In this document: one piece after another, positions 47,971 through 57,300 of the stretch
Layout of the letters: each line of letters opens with the position of its first letter
Position numbering within the stretch: the first letter of the stretch is position 1
Assembly: GCF_022846655.1 (NCBI RefSeq)
Contig: NZ_AP025667.1
Coordinates: 3,695,001-3,759,000 of the forward strand
DNA length: 64,000 bases
Source: Streptomyces seoulensis
GTDB lineage: Bacteria > Actinomycetota > Actinomycetes > Streptomycetales > Streptomycetaceae
Reading direction: 5' to 3'
Notes under the pieces: model-generated
Database searches by the model: none
Seen by the model: the letters and a program-made list of their open reading frames with translations, nothing else
Told to the model about the DNA's origin: nothing
Translations under genes and position numbers: made by a program

Positions 47971-50322
47971 TCAGCCCGTGTACGCCTCCAGCTCGGACAA
48001 CTGTGCCGCGGGCCAGCCGGTGTTGGCCGTGATGGTGACGCGGAGGTAGCGGGTCGGCGTACCGGTCAGGGTGACGGTCGCGGTGTTGCCGCTCGACGGG
48101 TTGAACGTGTACGCCGCCGACGACTTGAGCGTGCTGAACGTGGAGTTGTCGGTGCTGCCGAGGACGCTCAGCGTCTGGGTGCGTGTGGCCCACGCCGCCG
48201 CCGGGGGCAGCTTGAGGACGACTCGCTTGACCGCCTTGGCGGCGCCTAGGTCGACGGTGACGGACTGCGGGAAGGCGTTGTTGGCGCTCTCCCAGTACGT
48301 GTCCGCGTTGCCGTCCACGGCCTTGGTGGCGGGGTAGACGTCGGTGTGGCTCGTCTCGGTGACCGGCCGGTTCTTGGCGAGGTTGACGGTCGGGTCCGTC
48401 GGCGGGTCCGTCGGAGGATCGGTGGGCGGGTCGGTCGGCGGCGTGGTGCCTCCGCCGGGTACGCCGCCGTTGGTCCACTGCGGGGCCGGCCAGTTGCCGG
48501 TGCAGGCCGGCGGGTCCGCGTACCAGCCGCTGTTGCCGGTGCCGCGGGTGATGACGAAGCCGGGACCGACACAGTTGTGGATCGGGTTGGACTGGGCGAC
48601 GTGGGTGGCCGTGACGTTGGTGAAGGAGGCCGTGCCCGTCGACTGGACCTGCAGGGCGTAGGTGCCCGTCCCGTCGATCCTGACGTTCTCGAAGTGCAGC
48701 CCCTTCGTCGCGCCCTCGATGTTCATGATGGCGGCGTAGGAACTGTCGAGGATCTCGCTGTCCGTGATGTTGATCGTCGCGTCCAGCGCTTCGTTGAGGC
48801 CGCTGAACCAGACCGCGCCGACCCCGAACTGCCAGTTGTAGTCGTTGTTCCCGGCCCGGATCAGGGTGTTGCGGGCGGCGGTGGTGGTACCGGAGACGGC
48901 CGTGCCCTGACCGGAGTTGACGCCGGGGTACCGGTTGGCGATGTGCAGGCCGCCGCCGTTGGTGATGGTGTCCGCCATCACGTTGTCCGAGATGGTGATG
49001 TCCTTGCCGCCGTACGTGACGATGTTGTTGGCGAGGATCGGCAGGATCACCGTGTTGAAGGTGAACTTGTTCTTGACGTTCGGGACGCTCTCCGCCCACA
49101 TGGCCAGGCCGTCGTCACCGGTGTTGCGGACGAACGTGTTGGTGACCGTGGAGTTGGTGACACCCATGTGGAAGTTCACGCCGTCGGCGGTCTGGTCCAG
49201 GATGCGGCTGTTCTTGATGGTGAAGTTGTCCATCGGGCCGTCCATCCAGGCCCCGCACTTGGTGTGCTGCATCCACACGTTGTCGACGGTCGAGTTGGAC
49301 ATCGCGCCGCCGATGGCGTTCACCTGATCGTCGTCGACTCGCTCGCGGATGTCCCCGAGGATGGCGAAGTCCTTGAGCGTGACGTTCTTGCTTCCGCCCT
49401 GGTTCGCGTACTTGCCGTACACACCCACGGCCTTGGCCCGGTTGACCGGGTCTCGGCCGGTCAGGACGCTGTACCAGGGGCCTGCACCGGCCAGTGTCAC
49501 CTGGTCGACGACGATGTGGTCGCGCACCTGGAAGGTGCCCTGGGGAATGTAGACGGTCCTGCCCTGCGCCTTGCCCGCGTCGACCGCCGCCTGGATCTTG
49601 GCGGTCGAGTCGGCGGCACCGGTCGGGTCGGCGCCGAAGTCCCCGACGACGTCCAGTGCTCCGGACGGCTTGCCGATGGGCGCGCCCACCTGCTCGAAGT
49701 CCGCGAGGTCGATGGTGAACGTCGGTGAGGCGCTCGTGGACGACACCTGCAGGCGCACCTTGGTCCCGGCCGGCAGCGTCGAGCCGAGCAGGGTGCGGGT
49801 CTCGTCGTAGAAGTGGTGGGGGTTGGTGTCGCCCGGGTTGTTGTTGAACGGGTAACCGCCGTAGTACCAGCCGTACTTGGAGGTCACCGGGACGGACTTG
49901 AGCTGGGCCCCGTTGACCTTCAGGTCGAGACTCGCGTCGCGGCCGGTGCCGGCGGAGTTGTCGGGCAGTGAGTAGCGGAACGACATCGCGTTGGCCGGAG
50001 CGCTGAGCGTGAACTCGACGTACTCGCCCGCCGCGTCCAGTGTCACCGCCTGGCGTCCGGACGCCTCGGAGGGGAGATGGCCGTAGAGCCGGTCCGGTCC
50101 GATGAGGGTGCCGTTGGTGGCGGCGTACTCGGCCTCCTGCTCCTTGAAGGGGACGGTCGCGCCGCGGCCGGATATGCCGACCGGGGAAGGCGCGGGCACT
50201 CCGGCCGCGACGGCGTCGGGTGCGAGTGCCACGGCGACGAGCGTGCCGGCCGCGGCCAGCACCAGCGACACGGTCGCCGCCAGTCCTCGGCGCAGGGGTC
50301 TGCCGTTGGGGGGTGAAGTCAT
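47971..50322 (-). CDS. Secreted glycoside hydrolase family 87-like glucanase with discoidin domain
   Basis: Predicted 783 residues. A Tat/Sec-type signal occupies about 1-40 (GLAATVSLVLAAAGTLVAVA). A CBM35/CBM6-like beta-sandwich (about 55-210; EQEAEYAATNGTLIGPDRLY) comes next, then a long parallel beta-helix (about 225-620) with repeated N-rich turns and the acidic pair in RNTGDDGLAMWAES (about 404), as in family 87 alpha-1,3-glucanases/mycodextranases. A (TDPP)4 linker follows and then a discoidin/F5-8C carbohydrate-binding domain (VNLAKNRPVTETSHTDVYPA). It probably hydrolyses fungal or bacterial alpha-glucan outside the cell. Family assignment is by motif and architecture; an endo-pectin lyase-like fold enzyme is the alternative. 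Confidence 0.85.
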   Translation of the reverse strand: MTSPPNGRPLRRGLAATVSLVLAAAGTLVAVALAPDAVAAGVPAPSPVGISGRGATVPFKEQEAEYAATNGTLIGPDRLYGHLPSEASGRQAVTLDAAGEYVEFTLSAPANAMSFRYSLPDNSAGTGRDASLDLKVNGAQLKSVPVTSKYGWYYGGYPFNNNPGDTNPHHFYDETRTLLGSTLPAGTKVRLQVSSTSASPTFTIDLADFEQVGAPIGKPSGALDVVGDFGADPTGAADSTAKIQAAVDAGKAQGRTVYIPQGTFQVRDHIVVDQVTLAGAGPWYSVLTGRDPVNRAKAVGVYGKYANQGGSKNVTLKDFAILGDIRERVDDDQVNAIGGAMSNSTVDNVWMQHTKCGAWMDGPMDNFTIKNSRILDQTADGVNFHMGVTNSTVTNTFVRNTGDDGLAMWAESVPNVKNKFTFNTVILPILANNIVTYGGKDITISDNVMADTITNGGGLHIANRYPGVNSGQGTAVSGTTTAARNTLIRAGNNDYNWQFGVGAVWFSGLNEALDATINITDSEILDSSYAAIMNIEGATKGLHFENVRIDGTGTYALQVQSTGTASFTNVTATHVAQSNPIHNCVGPGFVITRGTGNSGWYADPPACTGNWPAPQWTNGGVPGGGTTPPTDPPTDPPTDPPTDPTVNLAKNRPVTETSHTDVYPATKAVDGNADTYWESANNAFPQSVTVDLGAAKAVKRVVLKLPPAAAWATRTQTLSVLGSTDNSTFSTLKSSAAYTFNPSSGNTATVTLTGTPTRYLRVTITANTGWPAAQLSELEAYTG
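48391..48440 (-). repeat. Tandem 12-base repeats encoding the TDPP linker
   Basis: Four imperfect copies of a GTCGGCGGGTCC-type unit encode TDPPTDPPTDPPTDPT between the catalytic and discoidin domains. Such repeats vary in copy number by slippage. Confidence 0.8.
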
Positions 50323-50426
50323 GGGCGTGCGTCCTTAGGGCTCGTGGGGTGAGCGGACGCAAGAAGGCTAGGAGCGCACGGAAAGGAAGTCTATGAACGT
50401 GCGCAAGATTGGTACGGGAGAGCGCA

Positions 50427-50451
50427 GATTCTCGACTAGCAAAGGAGAATC
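50427..50451. promoter_or_regulatory. Seven-pair dyad upstream of the glycanase gene
   Basis: GATTCTC-N11-GAGAATC, perfect arms, about 105 bases upstream of the glycanase ATG. The right arm overlaps AAAGGAGA, a good Shine-Dalgarno for a plus-strand ATG at 50459. Candidate operator for the glycanase. Confidence 0.45.
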
Positions 50452-50461
50452 GCCGCTGATG

Positions 50462-50723
50462 ATCCACATGGCAGGATTGCCGGACCGCGCCGGACACGGG
50501 AGACGAACCGGCCCGGCATGCCCTGCTCGCGCAGGACGGGTCATGGGTGGTCCTCGTACGGCAGCGCCACCGCGAATGCCACATACGCGTGACCACCGCC
50601 CGGCTCATGCACTCCGTGCAGGAGAAGGAAGCCCCACCGAAGACGCTCAAGGAAACGCTGCGCGGTGCCTTGCAGGCCCCGCCGCCTCCGCGGAAGCCCT
50701 GGGCTCCGCCCGGGCAGGCGTAG
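50462..50723 (+). pseudogene. Possible remnant of a small protein gene
   Basis: A plus-strand frame without an upstream start reads as ordinary protein for about 85 codons: ALLAQDGSWVVLVRQRHREC, then HIRVTTARLMHSVQEKEAPP and TLKETLRGALQAPPPPRKPW, ending at TAG. A strong Shine-Dalgarno and ATG (50459) lie upstream but in another frame, giving MIHMAGLPD, which suggests a frameshift joined the two. I cannot name the family. The rest of the 50323-50890 interval shows no gene. Confidence 0.4.
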
Positions 50724-50890
50724 CGCTCGGCGGTCGGCCCTGGACCGTGCCCGGATGTACGTCCGAGCACGGAGTCACCTGTTCATGAGGCCGACCGCCG
50801 TGACCCCGCCGAGCGATCACCGCCCAGCCGACCCGGAGCGCCACGTCTTCACGGAGAACGAAGCCGGCACGCCCGGAGCCGGGCCCGGGA

Positions 50891-51646
50891 CTACTCGTCG
50901 TCCGGGGTCGGCCGGGTGGTGTCGGGCGTGGGTGCTCCGGGTCTGGTGTGGAGGACTTCGCGGGCCTGTTCGGCGGCGCGGGTGACGCTTTCGCTGATGA
51001 AGTCGAGGAAGCGGGCGATGTTTTCGAGGCGGGCGGCGGCGGGGGTGTGGGGGCCGAGGACCGCGACGCCCTGGCGTGCCGTCTCGACGAGCTTGTCGTT
51101 GGCCCGGGCGCTGGCGATCGTCGCCTGGTAGAAGAGTTCGTCGTCGACGACGTAGCGGTCGCGGCGGCCTTCGTCGCGCTCGCGGCGGACGAGGCTCTGG
51201 CTCTCCAGGAAGGCGATGGCCTTGGAAACGGACGCCGGGCTGACCTGGAGGCGCTGAGCGAGCCCGGACGCGGTGAGGCTGCCCGCGTCGGTGGTGAACA
51301 GGCAGGTCAGCACGCGTGCCGACATCTTGGTCAGGCCCGAGGCCATGAGGACGGCGGCGAACGTCTCCTCGTACTCCGCCATGGCCTCGGCGTCACGTCC
51401 GTGCGGCTGCGGGGCCGACTCCGAGCCTGGTGCGGCGGGAGACTTGCGCCGGTGGGCGCGGCGCTCGGTGGCGCGATGGGCCAGGTCGGCGCGGTAGGCG
51501 GTGGGGCCTCCGTTGCGCATCACCTCGCGCGTGACCGTCGAGGTCGGGCGGTCGAGGCGGCGGGCGATCTCGGCGTAGGGGAGGCTGTCGGCCAGCCCCA
51601 GCGCGATCTGCTGGCGCTCCTGGTGGGTGAGCCTGCCTCCTGGCAT
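50891..51646 (-). CDS. Fusion regulator: IS30-type helix-turn-helix plus MarR-like winged helix
   Basis: Predicted 251 residues. Residues 1-60 match the HTH_38 domain found at the N-terminus of IS30-family transposases (GGRLTHQERQQIALGLADSL, YAEIARRLDRPTSTVTREVM). After a charged linker (about 62-85), residues 90-190 form a MarR/GbsR-type winged helix (SGLAQRLQVSPASVSKAIAF, ESQSLVRRERDEGRRDRYVV). So two DNA-binding modules are joined. No transposase catalytic core is present. The gene is divergent from the DUF4097 gene, and the 234 bases between hold repeated TTGCAA-type sites, suggesting it is the local regulator. Confidence 0.85.
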   Translation of the reverse strand: MPGGRLTHQERQQIALGLADSLPYAEIARRLDRPTSTVTREVMRNGGPTAYRADLAHRATERRAHRRKSPAAPGSESAPQPHGRDAEAMAEYEETFAAVLMASGLTKMSARVLTCLFTTDAGSLTASGLAQRLQVSPASVSKAIAFLESQSLVRRERDEGRRDRYVVDDELFYQATIASARANDKLVETARQGVAVLGPHTPAAARLENIARFLDFISESVTRAAEQAREVLHTRPGAPTPDTTRPTPDDE

Positions 51647-51691
51647 CGCTGTCTCCTCAATGGTCCGTCGCGGCGGTCGCCGAGCCCCACA

Positions 51692-51843
51692 GTAGCGTTC
51701 ACTTCAGGACCATTGCAATGACGGTGAGGGTCACCGTTGCATTGCACTCAGAACCATTGCAACAAATTAGGGGCTCTCAACTGCACTTACCTCATTCGAG
51801 CGCAACAAGTACGTTGCCCGATCCTTGAACGCAACGTAGCGTT
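51692..51843. promoter_or_regulatory. Cluster of TTGCAA and GCAAC/GTTGC repeats in a divergent promoter
   Basis: ACCATTGCAA occurs twice (51709-51718, 51753-51762), 44 bases apart; the first copy is inside the palindrome CATTGCAATG. Further on, TACGTTGC-N13-GCAACGTA (51810-51838) and overlapping GCAAC-N6-GTTGC (51802-51817) occur, and GTAGCGTT is repeated at 51692 and 51836. The region is AT-richer than its surroundings and lies between the fusion regulator and the DUF4097 gene. Confidence 0.7.
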
Positions 51844-51880
51844 TTCAATGTCAGAAACGACAAGCACTCGGGAGAAGACG

Positions 51881-52546
51881 ATGCAGAAGTTCGACACCCC
51901 GGCTCCGGTCTCCGCCGTCCTGGAGATCCCCGCCGGACGCGTGCAGTTCATCGCGGCGGACCGCGCCGACACCACCGTCGAGGTCCGCCCCACCGACCCC
52001 GCCAAGAGCCGGGACATCAAGGCCGCCGAGCAGACCACCGTCACCTACGCCGACGGTGTCCTTCGGATCACGGCACCGACCCCGGACAGCAAGCTCCTCG
52101 GCCCCTCCGGGTCCCTGGAGGTCACCGTCCAGCTCCCGGCCGGCTCCCGCGTCGAGGGCAAGGCCGCCGGCGCCGAACTCCGCGGCGTCGGACGCCTGGG
52201 CGACGTCGCCTTCGACGGCGCGTACCGCCACATCAAGCTCGACGAGGCCGCCGGCGTCCGCCTCACCGCCATCGACGGCGACGTCGAGATCGGCCGCCTG
52301 GGCGGCCCCGCCGAGATCAGCACCGCGCGGGGCGACATCCGGATCACCGAGGCGCTGCGCGGCACGGTGATCCTCCGCACCAAGTCCGGCGACATCTCGG
52401 TCGCCGCCGCCACCGGCGTCTCGGCCGCCCTGGACGCCGCCACCGACCACGGCCGCGTCAGCAGCGCCCTCAAGAACGACGGCACCACCGCACTCGAGAT
52501 CCGCGCCACCACCTCCAAGGGCGACATCACCGCCCGCAGCCTCTGA
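51881..52546 (+). CDS. DUF4097 family beta-repeat protein
   Basis: Predicted 221 residues. The sequence is almost entirely beta-strand repeats in the DUF4097 style (DVAFDGAYRHIKLDEAAGVR, LTAIDGDVEIGRLGGPAEIS, TARGDIRITEALRGTVILRT, KSGDISVAAATGVSAALDAA). Function is unknown; the family often lies next to regulators. The ATG giving MQKFDTPAP was chosen (RBS GGGAGAAG); an ATG 11 codons upstream is possible. It is followed by the alpha/beta hydrolase gene 40 bases later in the same direction. Confidence 0.88.
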   Translation: MQKFDTPAPVSAVLEIPAGRVQFIAADRADTTVEVRPTDPAKSRDIKAAEQTTVTYADGVLRITAPTPDSKLLGPSGSLEVTVQLPAGSRVEGKAAGAELRGVGRLGDVAFDGAYRHIKLDEAAGVRLTAIDGDVEIGRLGGPAEISTARGDIRITEALRGTVILRTKSGDISVAAATGVSAALDAATDHGRVSSALKNDGTTALEIRATTSKGDITARSL

Positions 52547-52586
52547 CGGACCAGAGCCCGGACCTTCCAGCGACCAGGGGGAACAC

Positions 52587-53393
52587 ATGACGAAGAACAG
52601 CACGTCCGCGAACGGTTCGACGTGGACCGGCATGGTGCCGGTCGAGGACACGGCCCTGGCCGTCACCGACACCGGCGGTCCCGGCATCCCGGTGCTCTAC
52701 CTCAACGGCCAGTTCGCCACGCAGGGGTACTGGAAGCGGGTCATCGCCGAACTGGGCACGGAGTGGCGGCACATCACCTACGACGAGCGGGCCCGCGGCA
52801 GATCGGAGCGTTCGGCGGACTACTCCTTCGAAGCGGCCGTCCGGGACGTCGACGCCGTTCTCGCGGCCAGGGGGGTGGACCGGGCGCTGGTGGTGGGCTG
52901 GTCCTACGGAGCGGTCGTCGGGGCGCACTGGGCCGAACGCAGTCCGGAGCGCGCCCTGGGCGCGGTCCTGGTCGACGGGGCCTTCCCCTACGACTGGCTC
53001 GACGAGGCCATGGAGCGGCGGATCCGCAAGCTGTTCCGCCGGCTGAGCTGGTTCCTGCCGCTGTTGCGGCCGACCGGACTGGCCCCGCGGATGACCGCCG
53101 AGCAGCAGGCGGACAGCAACATCGAGCTCGGCAGGCTCTCCCGCGAGAGCGAGCTGGGCCCGGTGCTGGACGGCATCACCGTCCCGGTGCGGTACGTGGT
53201 CGCTTCGGGGACGTCGTTCGGAAGCCGCGGCGACGAGCAGGAACGCATCCGCGCCGGCCTCGACGCCGTGACCGAGCGCAACCCGAACATCCGGATCGCC
53301 GCGAAGGTCTCCAGCAACCACGGCGCGCTCCTCAAGAAGGACTTCGCGGCCATCGCCGAGGCCGTACGCGAGGTCGCCGGCCGCACGCGTTGA
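52587..53393 (+). CDS. Alpha/beta hydrolase
   Basis: Predicted 268 residues. The nucleophile elbow is VVGWSYGAVVGAHWAERSP (Ser), with oxyanion region YLNGQFATQGYWKRVI and a catalytic histidine in KVSSNHGALLKKDF. ATG follows AGGGGGAA. It probably forms an operon with the DUF4097 gene under the divergent fusion regulator. The substrate is unknown. Confidence 0.9.
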   Translation: MTKNSTSANGSTWTGMVPVEDTALAVTDTGGPGIPVLYLNGQFATQGYWKRVIAELGTEWRHITYDERARGRSERSADYSFEAAVRDVDAVLAARGVDRALVVGWSYGAVVGAHWAERSPERALGAVLVDGAFPYDWLDEAMERRIRKLFRRLSWFLPLLRPTGLAPRMTAEQQADSNIELGRLSRESELGPVLDGITVPVRYVVASGTSFGSRGDEQERIRAGLDAVTERNPNIRIAAKVSSNHGALLKKDFAAIAEAVREVAGRTR

Positions 53394-53410
53394 CGGACTC
53401 CGGGATCTAG

Positions 53411-53464
53411 GGAGAGGCAGGGGCCGACCGACCACCATCGCGTGCGGTCGGCCCAGCCCTCTCC
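53411..53464. terminator. Bidirectional two-step terminator
   Basis: Inner stem GGGCCGACCG / CGGTCGGCCC (ten pairs) extended by an outer GGAGAGG / CCTCTCC stem, between convergent hydrolase and NmrA-like genes. Confidence 0.85.
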
Positions 53465-53475
53465 AGGCACGAGGG

Positions 53476-54243
53476 TCAGCGTGTGCGCAACGCCGCCAAG
53501 CCGGTGATCACGTGGTGGGGTTCGGCGGACAGCGGCAGGTCGGCGGTGTCGTCGACGGCGTCGAGGGCGCCCGGCGCGTCCGGGCGGAGGCCGGCGAACA
53601 GGGCGCCGAAGTCCGTGGTCGCGGGGCCGGGGCCGGAGAAGACCTCGAAGGTCTTGCCGACCGCGTCGACGTGCAGCAGGGCCTCGACCAGCACGCGCGC
53701 GAGGACGGCGCGGCCGGTGGAGCCCTCGACGGTATCCCCCTGTTCGACCTGGACATGCTCGCCCTCGGGACCGGTGTCCAGCCATCCCGGACGCACGATC
53801 GTGCAGGGCGCACCGCTCGCGCGCACCAGCCGCTCCGAGCGGCGCTTCCAGTCCAGGGCGTGGCCGCCCTCGTTGAAGAAGTGGTCCCGGTGGGTGACGA
53901 AGAAGGTCGTCATGAGGACGATCCGGGGGCGCCGCTCGCCCAGCGCGCGCAGGACGCCGAGGACACCCCCGTAGTCGATCCGCTCGAAGGAGTCGGGGCG
54001 GGAGTCGCCGTCGGAACCGTGCACGAACACGATCCCGTCGACGTCCCGGACCGCGTCCGCCAGGCTGCCCGGCTCGGTGAGGTCGCCGGTGACGACCTCG
54101 ATGCCGGGCAGCGCCTCGCGGGCATGGTCAGCGTCCCGGGCGAGGGCCACGGGCGTGAGGCCGCGCGCGGCGGCCTCCGCGACGGCGTACCGGCCCGTAC
54201 GGCCGGTGGCACCGGCGATCAGCACCCGGTCGATGGTGGTCAT
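53476..54243 (-). CDS. NAD(P)-binding NmrA-like/atypical SDR protein
   Basis: Predicted 255 residues. The Rossmann loop is VLIAGATGRTGRYAVAEA, then VTGDLTEPGSLADAVRDVDG and ERLVRASGAPCTIVRPGWL. These proteins bind NADPH; some are quinone or flavin-type reductases and others act as redox sensors. The ATG after AAAGGTGCC was chosen over one 14 codons upstream. It converges on the hydrolase gene, and both could respond to the same stress. Confidence 0.9.
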   Translation of the reverse strand: MTTIDRVLIAGATGRTGRYAVAEAAARGLTPVALARDADHAREALPGIEVVTGDLTEPGSLADAVRDVDGIVFVHGSDGDSRPDSFERIDYGGVLGVLRALGERRPRIVLMTTFFVTHRDHFFNEGGHALDWKRRSERLVRASGAPCTIVRPGWLDTGPEGEHVQVEQGDTVEGSTGRAVLARVLVEALLHVDAVGKTFEVFSGPGPATTDFGALFAGLRPDAPGALDAVDDTADLPLSAEPHHVITGLAALRTR

Positions 54244-54390
54244 GGATCTGGCACCTTTCGGGATCGCACCGGTCCCCCAGGGCACACGTACAACACTGGC
54301 ACGCGGGATTCCCCGCCACCAGGGGAGAGCCTCCTGGTCAGCGGGGTCCCCGGGGGGGCGCGCCGCAGTCCGGGGCCGTGGTCCCGGTGT

Positions 54391-57300
54391 CTACGGGGCC
54401 CGGCGGTCCGCGTCGCACTCCCGCTGGGTCAGCGGGCGCCTGTCGCCGGCGCGGCGGGAGCAGAGGACCGTGCGGTCGTAGTGGGCGCCGCCCGTGTTGG
54501 CGACCCGTACCAGCGAGATCGCGTAGTTGTCGCGGGTGCCGGGCTCCAGGCCCTGTTCGCGGGCGTCGTCCTGGGTGGCGGCGGTGAAGTCGATCCGGCC
54601 GGTGGCCAGGTTGTCGATGTCCGTGCGCAGCAGTCCGGACCACGCCTCCGCCCGCCCGCGCGCCTCGCCGCCACCGGCCGCCGCCCGGTACAGCACCTCG
54701 GTGGCGTCGTGCATCAGCATCGTCTGGCCGTCGTTGAACGCGCTGTCCGTCTGCGGGGTCGAGGCGCTCAGGCCGAGTGTCTTCTCCTGCTCCGGGCCGA
54801 GCTTGCGCAGGTTGTTGACGAAGATGGTGCCCTCGTCCTTGGTGCCGGGAGCGGTGAGGACCAGGTGGTAGAGCGTGACGTTGGCGGCGACGCTGCTGCG
54901 GTCGGTGTCGAAGCCCGCCTGCGAGAGGTCGTCCCCGGCGAGGAGCGCGATGCGCTTGCCGTTGCAGCCGGGCTCGGACGTGATGCCGTCCATCAGGGCG
55001 TTGATGTCCTCGGTGCGTCCCGCGAAGTAGACGACCCGCGGTACCTCGCCCTCCTGGCAGATCTGGCTGACCTGCCGGCCGAGGACCGGGCGGCCGTTGC
55101 TCAGCTTGTACCGCTCCAGCCGGTCCACCCGGTAGCCCACGTCGGTGAGCATCCGGCCGCCGTGGTCCATCTGCTCGCGGGTGTAGCGGTCACGGGTGCT
55201 GCCGGGGTTGCGGCCGAGGACCACGGCGCGGCCCGCGGTGCCGTAGCCATGGGAGCCGGGTGCACGCAACTGCTCAGCGAGCAGCCGGAGTTGCCGCACC
55301 TGCCACTCGTCCGTCGCGGCCAGGTTGAAGAAGTTGGGCTTGTCCAGCAGCCAGGTACCGGAGTTGGTGCCCGAGACGACCGGGAGTTCGGCCTGGCGCA
55401 GCTTCTCCAGCACCTGGTCGGTGTCGGTCATGTCGCGGCCGACTCCCACCACACCGACGACCGTACGGTCCCGCCGAGCCACGTCCACGATCCGGTCCGC
55501 CATCTCGACCTGGCCGGTCATGTCCGAGCCGCCGTTGGCGACCAGCAGCCGCAACTTGACGGGCTGGGAGGCGTTGTTGGCGTGCTGTGCTATGTAGGCA
55601 CCGCGCAACTCCTCGAACCCCTTGACCAGTTCGTCGCTCTTGCCCTCCGCGTCCGGTCCGCTGAGTGGACCCGCGTAGACCAGGGTGACGTAGTTGGTGC
55701 CGCTGATCGCCTCGTTCTCCTCGTGGATCAGCTCCTGGAGCCGCCGCGCCACCGGGAAGGTGACCCCGCCGGTCGCCACGCCGACGCACTCCGAGCCGTG
55801 GCCGCTGGGCGAGGGGATGCGGCGGGTGTCCTGGTTGGCGCCGCTGAGGTCGCTGGCGCAGTACTCACTGCTCAGCCGGTGGTCGCGTACGCCGAGCCCG
55901 AGCCCGGCGGCGGCGAGGACGAGGGCCAGCGCGGGCAGTGACCACAGCCAGGTCCAGCGCGGGCGGCCGGTGGACAGGCGGGAGCGGCGCAGGGTGCTGA
56001 CGCCGAGGTCGGGGTGGAGCAGCAGCCCCTCCGGCAGCGGTACCCGCAGCACCCACGGCAGGGTGCTGCCCTCCAGGCTCGGCGACTGGCTGACGCGGCG
56101 GGCGCGGTTCCAGCCCGCGTACCAGGCGGGCAGGTCGGCGGCCGAGCCGGTCAGGTGCCTCGCGGCCGGCTCGGCCGAGTAACTGCGCTCCAGCAGACCG
56201 ATGTCCTCGTGCCGCACCGCCGCGACGACGAGCAGCGGGTCGAGTTCGCTGCGGATGCTGCGGATGTCGCTGACGGCGCGCAGGAGTTCGATCAGGCCGT
56301 TGTCCGCGGTGGCGTCCGGCAGCACGAGCACCGGCGGGGTGGGGCGTTTGCGTCCGCGCAGGTCCAGCGACCAGGCGCGGTGCGCGTCGCGCAGGTCCTC
56401 GCGCAGGGCGTGCACGCGCAACTGGAGGTGGCGGCGCTGGGCGTCCTCGTCGCCGCTGCCGGCGCGGTGCTCGTCGAGGAGGGCGCCGTCCTGGATGTCC
56501 CGCGCCACGGCGGCGACGCGCTGGCGCACCGGGCCCGGCGGCCACAGCCGCAGCAGGCGCCAGGTCAGGCCCTCACCGCGGTCGGCGCGCGGGCCCTGGT
56601 TGAGATAGGTGGTGCTGAGGAACCAGCGGACCTCGCGGCGCAGCCCGAGGAAGACCGGCGCCCGGCCCGGCAGGATGCTCAGGGCCAGCAGAGCGGTCAT
56701 CACCACCGCGAGGAACAGCAGCGTCACGTACCAGGGCTTGTCGGTGATCAGTACGGCGACGACCGCGATGAGGAGGGCGGGCACCGTACGGGAGGCGTCG
56801 GTCACGGCGTCGCGCAGCCGGGCCGTCCACTGGACGCCGCCGGGGCGCCAGCCGGTGCGGTTCAGTCCGTGCAGCAGTTCGTCCGGCTCGGCGTCGGGGC
56901 CGAGGTCCCGCACGACGCTCTCGATCGCCAGGAGCAGCTCGCTGCGCGGGAACTCGTACTGGCCGTACTGGCGCCTGCCGCCGCGCCAGGCGTGGGGCTC
57001 CACGTACGGCTCGTTCCCGGAGCCGACGGGCTTGCCGCCGAGAGCCTGCACCACCCGCAGGGCGCGCACCATGGGGCTGCCGCCGTCGCCGGCGTCGACG
57101 AGCGCGGACTGCCGAACGGAGGCGAACGGCACACCGCGGGCCCGGAGTTCCTGGCGCAACTCGGCGAGGCTGCCACGGACGGCCGCGTCGCCCTCGTGCG
57201 AGCTCCCGTCCGTGTGCAGCACGAACTCCGGCAGCGCCATGGGGCTGCGGCGCCGGAACGCCTGGAAGATCGCTTCCAGCATCTCGACGAGATGCGGCGT

